From the NCBI GenBank assembly GCA_030141605.1, contig JAQGDQ010001155.1, forward strand, positions 1 to 59,029: DNA of 59,029 bases, read 5' to 3'. Under the pieces are notes generated by a model. That model made no database searches and had not been told where the DNA came from. It saw nothing but the letters and a program-made list of their open reading frames with translations. Made by a program: the position numbers and the translations under genes. This DNA comes from Tubiluchus corallicola (Eukaryota > Priapulida > Priapulimorpha > Priapulimorphida > Tubiluchidae). Shown one piece after another: positions 13,901-27,503 of this stretch; positions within the stretch are counted from its first letter, which is position 1, and every line of letters begins with the position of its first letter.

Positions 13901-16900
13901 TAACACTTTTACAATAATTTCAGAAAAAAATAGTTTTTAAATAAGATACAAAACATATGTAAAAATTGTTTTGCACTAAAACCAGACCCATTGCCCCCCC
14001 CCCCCCCACCCCTTAAATCCGCCACTGATCCAGGCCTGGATTCTGTCAGTCGTCATGTCAACAGCTACAAAACTGTTTAATTGATCTTTGCATGATGTCT
14101 CGATTTCATCCACTAAATCAGATATTCTAACTTTTGTTTTGAACCTGATTTATTGGTTAGTTATGATGTATGGCTTCCTCGCGACTCGTATTAGTGGTTT
14201 CTTTCGCGTGTGCAGCACTTTGAAAGTGTTTTTTGTACTGAATAATGATTATGTTAATGTAAGGAAGTAAAATAAAGGAAGTAGAATTTCACTAACATAA
14301 ATACTTTACGCCTCAGTGAGTCAGATGAACATATTTCGATAAACGAATTTAATAATGGCTCAGATTTCAACCCGTCTTGGGTTTTTCCATCAAATCTATT
14401 TTTATTACGACTTTTAGACGCAGATGTGTGTGAGCCAATGTGCCTAGGAGTTTCTTAGGTACGTTTTGCATGAATGGTTTGCAGCCGCCTGGGTTCAATA
14501 CTCGCTGTTGGTGGTATTATTTGCCCTACTGATTCTGGCTGTTTACCTCGCTGACGAAGACGTATTCTCAATTTAAACATGGCTGAGACGCTACTGCTGG
14601 TTCAGTAGCTCATTGTTAATGGACATCGTTAATAACGAACTAGAATCCAGTACTGCCAAATGCATCGTGTTGAGTAGCGCTGGTTTCTTGGTTTGTAGTG
14701 TGCACATGTGTATAAAAACCATTTTCAAATCTGCTTTAAAGGAAAACAATAAAATCGTCCGGATTTCCTTCATTAAATTCATGTAAATTGCATTCGATGA
14801 ATGTGTAATTACTGGAATAAAAACGCTCTTTGACATCAAGAGTATCAACTTTCTTTTTGGTCTGTCGTTTTAAAATTTTTCTAGCGAGTTTTGTTTATTT
14901 TTAACAGCTCAGATGTTCTTGTTAGTTGAGCAGGTTTGTTTTGATATTGGAGAAAGTTGGGGCGCGGCCTTGGCGGGGGGTTGTGTGTAATCCCCCAACG
15001 AGCAGCGTTGAGTCAGTTTAGTTAGTATTCTGTTTCGCGTAATTATACTGCAAATGTATCATTGCTGTACGTAGCTTGTTTGTCTTTCTGTTCATAAGCT
15101 TGTTGTTGTGTGCTATTGCGTATTAATTACTGCAATGTTGTTGAAAACGTAAATTTTGGGCATCCTTGCTTAATCTGCATTGTCAATGGCCGTCTCTACA
15201 AACTACATAAGAAAAGTCGGAGTCTATTCATAAGTTAATGCTAAGATTCTAGAGATAATATAGATCACGCATTACATCGAAATTTAATTTATAATTTATT
15301 TGTCTGTTAAAACTCTTAAAGTGAAAGAAATATATGACATGTATTGTCTTCATTTCATGTATCAGTATCATAATTCAATACTTCCACCAGCTTTTCAGTC
15401 ATACTTTAGTCCAGTTTCAAATCAACATTATCATTACACAAGATATTCAGTCGAAAACTATGTACTCCCCCCTTCCAAAAACAAATATAATGAAACAGTC
15501 ATCAAAATATAATGCCATTAAAATATGGTCATCAATTCCGCATGAAATGAAAACTCTTAATCAACTTATCAATTTAAAAAAGCATCAAAGAATTACAACG
15601 GTATAATTAACTCACAATTTTACTCATCCTGATCTTAAGTTACTAACAAAACTTATTTTGTTCTAATGTACGTTATAACGGATGAAAATGTAATGTTAAT
15701 TGTCAATTGTTTCACTTATCTGGAGGAGGACTCGAAAGCTCAATGCTCCTTCCTTCTCACAGTAACTCGCATAGTTTTTTTTTCAATGTTATATAAATTT
15801 ATATGTATGTTTGAGTGTCTGTGGAATAAATTCATAATTCATAATTCAATTGCGCCGATACTGTAGACTTGTGCTGCCATCTGTAGTTGCGATACAGCTA
15901 CAGATGTTAAATATTGCATTTCTGTTAAATATTGCATTTTGCAGCATTGCATTAAACACTGTGATATAATTATTTGCACAAAGTTTAGTACTATTCCTAA
16001 ATGTTTGTGGTGTGTTATGTCACATGATGTTAGGTCACGTTACGCTTGTGTTACATTATGTCTAGGCTAGGTTACATTAGGTTAGGTTAGGTTAGGTCAG
16101 ATCGCGTTACGTTATGTTACATAATTTTATACTTCTTGTTAATTCTTATTGTCATAGGTACGTAAAGTTTAGCACTAATGTGTGTACTTACATTGTTGTA
16201 CTGTATGATATACTGCGAATTGTGCGGTGTCCCCTTCGTACGCTGACCATTTTGGGTAATTTAAAGCAAAACCGGACAGAATTTTAAACTGTAGGTCAAA
16301 ACAATCTACTCTTTAAAATATTGAAAGGAAACATTCTATTTTTTTCAAAAATAACTTACGCAAAACAATTATTGCCACACAAAAGCAATTTCACGTTCGT
16401 GCCACTAGTTCCTCACTGTTGCATGCATTTCGCCATTCGTAAGTTAGACGGGCACTAGCGCCTGCACTTCGAAAACGCATTGCACAAAAAACAGGTGCTG
16501 TACTTCTCTGTTCAGATGTGTTAGTTTGTGACGAATTACACACGTTCCACAGCTCATGCCTGAACATAGCGGTAAATTTGAAATTTGAATTTTTATCTTA
16601 AAACTTGCCTAGTTTTAGTACAAAGCACTTAATCTCTTACAGTAGCACTGTCCTTCAATTTTCGCTTTCGCAAACACGTGTAACGTGCTCGTCGAATATT
16701 TTTGCTGTCGAAAATTATGTTAGTTTGTGATGTTCAAAAGTTAGGCTTGCCCGCCTTTCATTACCTTTTCAATCTATTATTTAATAACCAGAAACGCTTT
16801 TGCAGTATTAATTGTATTAAAATGTATACTTTTTATGAGACTTAAAAATGGGTAGTATTATTATAGTCTTCATTTAGATTTTTGTACTGTGTTGGAAGTT

Positions 16901-19900
16901 TTGCTTACCAGTCGAACTACATTTATTCATAAATCTTAATAAAAAATAATAACAATAATGTGATAAATTATTGAATGTAACTCATTTTTATTTAATTAAA
17001 AACTAACTTAATTGAAAAAATCATTAAGGTTACTCACATTAACGCGGCAGACTTTCTTTGTGTCCTATAGATGTACAAAAGAAAGCTAGAACAGTTTAAA
17101 GAGGAAGAAAAGGAGGCAATTGAAAAAGTATGATACATGAAACTACCCATCCCAAGTATCGAACTCAGAAATTTCTTGCCTAATAAGCCTTTTCTCAGTT
17201 CTGTTGTGCACATTCACAGTTGCTGTAGGTCAAAAGTTAAGTGTGCCACAGCAATGGGTCTTAACTACAACCGTCACGTGATGTGTAGGTAAAGCAAAGT
17301 CATCTGCTGCATCATTTCAGTCACTTCAGTTGTTTTACTTGGACTTTATTTAATTAATTAGTCTGTGCATAGAGTGATTTACTAGCAGGATTTTGCTTGG
17401 GAACAAGAAAAAATGAACTAGGTAAGATTCTAGCTAACTGTTAAAACTGTTACTGTTACAATAGCTTGAGCTACAAGACTTTCTCAAGTGTACACATTGT
17501 CAATTGTTTCAACTGTGAAAAAACTTTAGTGATGGACATCTATCATGATTTTTTGCAGAATGAAGATATTTCGGACATCATGACAAAACTTGATGAGCTT
17601 AAGATGCACAAGGACGTATCTCAGAGAGAAAGGGTTACCATCATGAAAGCAGGACAAATTCTCGGTAAATTTCACACCAAAGTTGCAGAACATCAGCAGC
17701 ATGAGGCAACGATCCAGCGACTGCAGAATGAAAAGGTAGAGTTCAAATTTGTGTTTACTTTTACTTTAACCTATATTTTTGTAATTTTTGCAACTTGTTT
17801 CAAACAAAACTTTAAACAAGATATAACTTATAGCGCATTCAGATTGGCGAGTGTGAGTTACTGTCGGCACGTTATTGCAAACTCTCCAACAGTTGTTGCA
17901 AGTTTATTTACTATCTAGTGTGAACGCCTTTGCGAGTTACTCTCAACACTTCTCGCAGTTAATAGAGAAATGAGTATCAGCTGATGCTTACTGTCAGAGA
18001 GTAACTCGCAGCAAGTTTTGCTCTCTAGTCAGAACATGCTTGTGAGTTACTCTGTGAGTTACCCTCAACATTTCTCACAGTTAATAGAGAAGTGAGCATC
18101 AGCTCATGCTTACTTCAAAGAGTAACTCGCAGCAAGTTTTGCCCTCTAATCTGAACATGCTTGTGAGTTACTTGGCAAGTTTAGTTTGAACAAGGGAGTG
18201 TCAGCTCGCACTTGCTGTGAGAGAGTAACTCACAGCTTGCAAGTTACTTGGCGAGAAAACTCGCTACTCTGAACGTGCCATAATTTGCTAGTAATGTCTG
18301 TTCACATGCTTTTTGAAATTAGTGAGTTTTCCAGTAAGGAATCCACTGATAAGATGGTCAAGAAAAAAACTGAATTTATAAATGACCTTTTTGCGTCCAG
18401 ATAAAAATTGTTTGTTGGTGTGAACCACTGCCGTCATATATAGATCAGATTGTGTGTTGGTGTGAACCACTGCCGTTATATATAGATCAGATTGTTTGTT
18501 GGTGTGAACCTCTGCCGTCATATATAGATCAGATTGTTTGTTGGTGTGAACCTCTGCCGTCATATATAGATCAGATTGTGTGTTGGTGTGAACCTCTGCC
18601 GTCATATATAGATCAGATTGTTTGTTGGTGTGAACCTCTGCCGTCATATATAGATCAGATTGTTTGTTGGTGTGAACCACTGCCGTCATATATAGATCAG
18701 ATTGTGTGTTGGTGTGAACCTCTGCCGTCATATATAGATCAGATTGTTTGTTGGTGTGAACCTCTGCCGTCATATATAGATCAGATTGTGTGTTGGTGTG
18801 AACCTCTGCCGTCATATATAGATCAGATTGTTTGTTGGTGTGAACCACTGCCTTCATATATAGATCAGATTGTGTGTTGGTGTGAACCTCTGCCGTCATA
18901 TATAGATCAGATTGTGTGTTGGTGTGAACCTCTGCCGGCCATCATATATAGATCAGATTGTTTGTTGGTGTGAACCTCTGCCGTCATATATAGATCAGAT
19001 TGTTTGTTGGTGTGAACCTCTGCCGTCATATATAGATCAGATTGTTTGTTGGTGTGAACCACTGCCTTCATATATAGATCAGATTGTGTGTTGGTGTGAA
19101 CCTCTGCCGTCATATATAGATCAGATTGTGTGTTGGTGTGAACCTCTGCCGTCATATATAGATCAGATTGTGTGTTGGTGTGAACCACTGCCGCCATACA
19201 TAGATCAGATTGTTTGTTGGTGTGAACCACTGCCACCATATATAGATCAGACACTGTAACCAAATTTAATGGCATTGATATTTCAAATTGGTGCTGCCAT
19301 TTGTATTTAATTTTCATTTATAAATTGATTAATTTTGGTGAGATTTGGCTTGCCAGTTTTCTTTGTTTGCATATTTATAAGTTCCAACAGTCTTTTGTTA
19401 GTTTATAATAAAATTAAGCAACACAGAGCCTGGTCATTGAATGGATGGGTAACCACCACAGTCAAGTGCTGTCTCTGGGAAGTTTCATAACCTACCTTCC
19501 AGCACGTGGGTGTTTGTGGTGGGGGAATTGTACATATATTCGAATGTGACTGAGACACCTCTGCTGGTTCAGTGTCTCATCTTAGATGCTTAGCCTTGAT
19601 AAGGAGCTAGGTTTCGGTTCTGTCACAAGCATGCACTTTAAATAGATCTTGTCATTGTGTGCTGTATTTTGGTTTAATGTGTGCCAAACTGTAAGAAAAC
19701 GAAATTTTAAAATATGTCCCAAAGAACTATCCTTACAAAATTACTTAGCATTGAAAAATAATTGCACCTTTTTGTAAAAGTATCTGTATCACCTTCCCAA
19801 CGTGCACCACTGGCTCACCAACAAACGACACAATATTTTCTTATTAACAATATAAAGTAATTTATAGCACAAGACAACCCTCCACTCACATAAAGCTTAA

Positions 19901-22900
19901 AAAATTCGTCTTGAAATCTTTTTTACCACTTACATACTGCCTTTTTGCATGCAGAGCTTACGTCCGCAGTAACGCTCTATAAAACGTGCAAATTTAAACT
20001 TCCGCAATGACCGTTAGACGCAGGCGTTTTAATGATAGATCATTTGAAACAAGTTTAGATAGCATTGCGTGTAGTTTGAAAAAATAATCAAAGTCAATAA
20101 TCAAAATTCAAGGCGAAATTTTTTACCTTTAAAAAAGTAAAGGGGTTTCTTATCCTTTAATTGTAACATTTGTTCAGTTATTGTTGAAACACTGAGCGTG
20201 GTAAGTTTGGTTTAACCCTTTCAGTCCCAAATTATTTTTTAATAAGACAAATTTTTTGGCTTGGTACTTTTGTTAAGTATGTCCATCTTGTTTACACATA
20301 ATAATTATTTTTTCTACCTGTGCCCGCGTGCTAAATATAGCCTGTATCCCACGGGATACATTGGGATTCAATGGAAGCGTAAAATGTGCTTCATTTTGCA
20401 ACTGCTGATAATTTTTTAAAGTATTTAAAACATTTAGTATGCACGCTATGCTGATCTGTACAAAGTCGTCTCTAAAGTACTGTACCTTGCGCAGTTTTTT
20501 ATGCTATGTAGATTTTCTAGTTTGCCATTTTATCACCATTTTAGTCTATTGTTATTGACTTAAATCAAAATAACTATTAACAGATCAAATAAATGTCAAT
20601 TTTAAAATTTCATTAATTTTAAAGGCAGAAAATATTCGCGTATCCCACGGGATACAACGGGTATGAAAGGGTTAACAAGCCGTAATCTCTTGTGTGTGGA
20701 CAGACGTGCAAAGAATTTTCAGTTTTTCACTGTAGCAGAAACTCTCGAGACCATAAAATGTGGGTGGTCTTTGACTCGCTTAGCTTTCTGCATAATTTCA
20801 CGTTCTAGAAAAAGTTTTTTGCACATCGTCCTACAGCAGGAAGTTTAGCTTTTGTTTTTAATGTCAAACTTCTGGCCAGATTTGACTTTTGATTATTAAA
20901 CTCTGGAAGATTTCACTATTAGGAATCCGCAATTTTGATAGACTTCGGAAACTTTCGTTCTAAGTGAACAGTTGGCCCGCGTTCAGTAGAAACACGTGGC
21001 CTAACTTTCTTATAACAGTTTGACCCGCGTTTAGTAGAAACACGTAGCCTAACTTTCTTATATGGTTTGACCCATGCTTAGTAGAAACAAATGGTCTAAC
21101 TTTCTTATACGGTTTGACCCATGCTTAGTAGAAACACGTAGCCTAACTTTCTTATACGGTTTGACCCATGCTTAGTAGAAACAAATGGTCTAACTTTCTT
21201 ATACAGTTTGACCCACCCTTAGTAGAAACACGTGGCCTAACTTTCTTATACGGTTTGACCCACGTTTAGTAGAAACACGTGGCCTAACTTTCTTAGACAG
21301 TTTGACCCACGTTTAGTAGACACACGTGGTCTAACTTTCTTATACGGTTTGACCCACGCTTAGTGGACACACGTGGTCTAACTTTCTTATACGGTTTGAC
21401 CCACGCTTAGTAGACACACGTGGTCTAACTTTCTTATACGGTTTGGCCCACGCTTAGTAGACACACGTGGTCTAACTTTCTTATACGGTTTGACCCACGC
21501 TTAGTAGACACACGTGGTCTAACTTTCTTATACGGTTTGACCCACGCTTAGTAGACACACGTGGTCTAACTTTCTTATACGGTTTGGCACACTTTGGTAT
21601 CCAGGAAATGACTAACTGCTTTAGTGTTAGTTGGCCGACTGATTGAATGACTAAATGAGTGACTAATTCCATGACTCGTTAACTCACATGGTAATGGTTG
21701 TGGTAGGACAGGCATCAATGACCATTTTTCCGAGATAAGACATAGAACCAGTAAGAACAACAACAGCATCAACAACAATAATTTTAATATCCGGAAATGG
21801 CCATCTCCTTTGCGATCATCCATCCAGTTACTAATTAGTCCTAATATTGCCTAACTTTTGTGCAGCTATCGCCGCCTTCGCTTTTTGCTTCCTTTGGGCA
21901 ACACGGACTTCTCACCTTGACTGACTGTATCGACGTCTTTAATATTTGATTAAATCTCACACATGGTTGGGTTTGGTTTCACTAATGAACAGTTTAGTAA
22001 AACAGCAGCAGTGTGTGTTGTGATGTGTCGTTAAAAGTGTTCATTTAAAGTCGTATACGTGTCTTATACAGTAAGTAAGTTGTGTAACAGCGAAAGATTG
22101 GAAGAACCTGTGTTTTGTTATTTTTGTCATTAAGACTGGCTGATTAACTGATTGTCTGGCTGATTAACTGATTGTCTGACTGATTAATCGACGAACTGAT
22201 TCATTCACTGATTCACAGACCGACTAACTGCTGGAACAGTTAACTGGCTGACTGAGTACATGAGTGAATAATCAACTAATTCTATTGACCGGCCAACTGA
22301 TGCCTGACTGGCTAACTAGCTGACCAGCCGACCGATTAACTCACTAACTGACTGATTAGCAGGCTGACTAACTTACTGGCTGTCTGATTAGCTGCATGTT
22401 TAATCGGGCAACTAATGATGATAGAGAAAGTGATAGTCTGCCTGATTAACTTACTGACTGACTGCTTGACTCACTCACTTGACTAAGCGTTTGAGTGGTT
22501 AGCCCACCGACTGGTTGAAAGGCTGACTAATTTCGTGATTGAGTGCCTAACTAGCTAAATGACTGGCTGGCCGACCGACTAATTGATTAACTGATTTGAT
22601 TTAATTTAATTTAATATTTTTTTTAAACTTTGCAAAGTTCGTATACACATCACAAATTAACACAAACAATACAATAAATCATGACGCACAACAATAATAG
22701 ACAACAATGACATCTAATTACAGAAGAAAAGTTTACATCACTGTTTAAAATGTTCTTGCATGTAAAATTTTCACTGACAAATCGCTTAACTGACTGACTG
22801 AGTGACTGACTTAATTAGTGACAGAGGCCTAACGTTTTCTGATTAGTCGCATGCTTACTAACAAGGTAATTGCCTGACTGGCTTACTAATTTTTGTTACT

Positions 22901-25900
22901 TGACTGCCTGACAAGTTGCATGAAGGTGGTCTACCGCTATTATGACTAGCTGTCAAATTACTAACTAACTACTTTGCACTGACTAAGTTGTACAAAAGCG
23001 TAAGTCTCGAAGTTTGGATAAACACTGCTGCAACTGTGATAACGACTTCTTCCCCTTTGTCATGGAAACCGAGAAAAACTAGGATCAGCTATTCCAGAAA
23101 TCCTCGTGCAAAAACATTCCTGATAAAAACAGCCCCGCCTCTTCTGCGTTTCCACCTGTGCAGAAGTTTCACCTACATAAACGCTTTACCTAATTAACTA
23201 ATGACAGGCATTATTAATGCATGATGATTAGCTACACCTGGCAGAATTCGTGTGCAAAGACTAAACTGTTGCTTGTTTGGTGTGGTTTAAGTGCAGCGTC
23301 TGTTTCTGTTAAGAGCTGAGATCAGTGTGTTTTGATACAGTGAAAATTAATTTTATAGTGCTTGATGAATTGACTACACGTGGACATTGTTGCTGTATGA
23401 ACTGTAGAGTTTAGATCAGGGTGTGCAAACTGCGGCCCGCCGAGAGAATTTGTGCGGCCCGCGAAGAGATTTGTCAACCTAATGAAAGTGCGGCCCGGGC
23501 GATTAATTGAGTGTATCCAGCTGAAGTCCGTGCCACGATCCCAAAGATAGTGCGGGTAGTTTTTTCTACTAGATCGGATGCCATTAACCCTTACAAGATG
23601 GTTGTAGCTTAATGTCACTGTATTACACAGACTGTGTGATACACATTACTAATATGCATTGTAATGAAATTACCACTATCTGTCCTGAAAGTAGAAATAT
23701 ATGGTTTGTAATATAAATTTTAATAACTTCTAAAATAGTTTCTTGAGTGTAGTTGTAATCATGTACGCAGGTCGGATGCAAAAAATTGTTATTAGGCCTT
23801 TCTGTACTTGGCTCCTTGATCAAACTGCCTGTGGCCCGCAGGAATTGCGGGAAAGTTTAATGTGGCCCAGCTAGTCAGATAATTTGCACACCCCTGGTTT
23901 AGATCATCAAAATAAGAAAGTAAATATTCTTTCTGAGTTGTACAGGGTAACACTGTACTCAGGGCCGGTTCTAGGTAGTCTGATGTCATTGAGTAAAGAG
24001 AACCTGTTAAACTATGTTAAAAGCATTAGACTATGATAGATAATTATGTCGATAGATGCTGGTATGAAGCCAGTTAAGGAGTGGTGTCACGTGAGTAAGT
24101 GATTCAGAATTGAGGTGTCGAAGCTTCGCGCACGATATATAAACCCTGCGATGCGCCCAGCTCAGGGAATTGAGTCTGGGAGCCGGAGCAGAGAGGCTAG
24201 ATCAGGGGCTGGCATTACTATCTGTTATATTTATTGTGTTTGATGTTTAATAAACGTGTAGTTTTATAATCAGACTCTTCATTATTTTGCCATTCCTAAA
24301 ACACCAATAATCAGCTTTACACAACCAATAGAACGAATTATTTTTACTCATAGGTAAAAATATTATCGGCGTCAACGATCAACCCCTTCCGCCACGGTCC
24401 ACACCCACTCCCAATATTGAATTTTTCTCGTATAATCTGTATATTAATTACATACATATATGTATATACATTAATTCTTTATTTGTCATTAAAATGGTTC
24501 ACTAGAGGGGGTCAAAATCATTTGTTCAGACCCTGCATCTTCAACAATTGTGAAAATGCCTTTGTAATCTAGCTGTACCAGTTAAAATATGGTTACTGTC
24601 ATTATCATAATGAGTTATAGATGTTCAATATGCCCTTCTAAATTACACTTAATAAGCACTTGTATGAACTTCACATTTTAGCCTGCTTATAATGATCAAG
24701 GGTACGATTTTTGGGTTAATTCCCATTCATTGTAAACTTGACCAGTATTTATCTGTCAAGGGCTGTTGAGTACAGGCAGGATTTGCAGCAACAATGGCGG
24801 ACAATAAGGCCTTTATGAATGCCCCTTTCCGGTGTTTATTTCCACGTTTCTATGGGCTTGTTCGCCTGTTTTTGTCCGTCATTTTTTTATTGTTTGCAGT
24901 GAGTTTGTTGGTGCGCCTAATGTTTTTGTGAAAATGGTTGAATAACGCCTCTTAAGTATTTTTTATTTCTTTACCTTGTGGTTTACTAGTGTAAGTGCCT
25001 TATGAGTCTGTCACAGAGACTCCTTATAATTTTTTCGTTTTTTTGTAGTGGTGGTTTAATTCAGAACTGTGCAATCACTTTAGTGTAAAATAAAGTAAAC
25101 TTTTTTTACTATGAACAATGTCGGCAGACGTTTTTCTATCATGCATTGGCGAAGACGCCATTGTGGATGTATAACGTTAAGGTTGAACCTCTTAGATTTT
25201 TCTATTCTTTATTGTTGATGGAGAGAGAGGAACGATTTTGGTTTATTTGAAGAGAAATGAAGTTAGCAAAGCTTCGGTAAATGATGGAAAACAGAGCCCC
25301 GTAGATTAAACTGCATTTTAATATGCATTATTCTAATCTAACCTAACTTAAAATAGTAGGATGTGTTATATCCTAATCTAGTCTAATCTATATTAATTGA
25401 TCTCATCTGTTTAGCTTAATGTAATCTACTCTAATCTAATCTACCCTAATCTGCAGTACTCTAGTTTAATCTAATCTAACCTAATCTAATGTAATCTAAT
25501 CTAATCTACAGTACTCTTGTTTAGTCTAATCTAATCTAACCTGACCTACTCCACTCTAGATTAATCTAATCTACACTATTCTAGTCTAATCTAGTCTGAT
25601 GCAATCTACACTACTCTAATCTAATCTAATCTAGCCTTATTTATGCTACTTTAATGTTTTCTATTTTGATATAGTCTACTCTCATCTAATCTAATCTAAT
25701 CTAATCTAATCTAATCTAATCTAATCTAATCTAATCTAATCTAATCTAATCTAATCTAATCTAATCTAATCTAATCTAATCTAATCTAATCTAATCTAAT
25801 CTAATCTAATCTAATCTAATCTAATCTAATCTAATCTAATCTAATCTAATCTAATCTAATCTAATCTAATCTAATCTAATCTAATCTAATCTAATCTAAT

Positions 25901-27430
25901 CTAATCTAATCTAATCTAATCTAATCTAATCTAATCTAATCTAATCTAATCTAATCTAATCTAATCTAATCTAATCTAATCTAATCTAACCTAATCTAAT
26001 CTAATCCAATCTCATTTAATCCAATCCAATCCCATCTCTATAATTAATCTAAACGGTAAATCCAAGCCAATCCTCTGTATATTTTTGCAAGTAGTTTTCA
26101 ACACATTTGCATAATTTATGAATAAAGACAAACAGTACTCCAACCAGATTCGTATTTGCAGGATAAACTGACAGCAGATTGGACAGCAGTGATTCTGGAA
26201 CATGAAACATTGTGCAAAGATCATACTGAACTTAAACAGGTATTATTGTTTTTCAACCTTTAACTTCTATGCTTGTCTAAGCACACCCACCCTTGCTGCA
26301 AATCTCTCTCCACCCTTTCCCCCCATTGTCGTGGAACACTGTCGGCACGTGTACGAATTCCAAGCAATTTCACGGTTGAATGAAAAGACAACTTTAAATC
26401 CTATGAGTTCTTGTTGTCATTGTAAATAGATCCTCTGCCCCGGGGGTTTATGGTCCACGCACAGAGAGGGCAAAACCATTAAATCAAATGTCACTGACTC
26501 GGCCATGGACTATTATTCTAACAAGACGATGACCATTTTATAGGCCAGCATTTTTCCCACCAAATTCTGAAACGTTTTGGAGTTCTGTCGCATCTTCAAC
26601 GGTGTGACGTCGTTGTACGTTTCTTTATGCGGAGTGATTGTTACCATGTCGCTGTTGAAATGTTTCCACTCATCAATCATCATCAAAAAAACGTTGGCAT
26701 TATTATTTACACTAGGAAAGAGAATATTTTTTCCATTATACACGGTAGTAATGCAATAGTAGACCTGTGCAGAGAGCCTTGGGGCGTTTACATTTTTACT
26801 ACCCATTTCTCTTCTTTTGTTCTTAACATCCAGCCCTGAGCGTCAGGCCTTGTCACGTGGGTACACAATATTCTAGACATGCCCGTATATCAGAAACATA
26901 GTTTATGTTCTGCTGGAATGCGAGAACTTGTTCCTGTAACATGGTTGATCTTGAAATGTGAAAACGTGTTCCTGTAAGTGTCATAGATGCCCAGAAAGCA
27001 TACAGCAGTATGGGAGCAGCAGTGGGAAGTGTAAGTTTCTATTTTTCATACTTTGTTGAAGGTCTCGGAGATATTTATCACGGTTTTTAAGTCACAATAA
27101 AGTACTTAATTATGCTAATTTGTTTTGTTGCTGATAGGTAGACATAATTATGTTCAATTATAAAATGTGTAAATTTAAGATTATTAAAATCCTTAGCCAA
27201 CGTTTAATTTGCTGCATTATTAGAAACCATTTTTTTATTATTTAAATCAGATCAAAGAGATTATTAAGTAATTTGTGGAGCATTGACTGCTGTATTAATC
27301 ACTGTGCAATTATTGTGCAATGAGTCTGAATAAAATAATAGTTATGATGATGATGATGACGATGATGATGATGATATGACAACAATAATGCTAAATTTGC
27401 ATTTCGCAGGCCATTTTGGGGTTATAGGGT

Positions 27431-27503
<73 letters not shown>

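Noticed and set aside
18288-19317. Long repetitive open frames on both strands (14-residue repeats)
   Set aside because: The 42-bp tandem unit has no stop codons and a length divisible by three, so both strands stay open. No start context or splice support.
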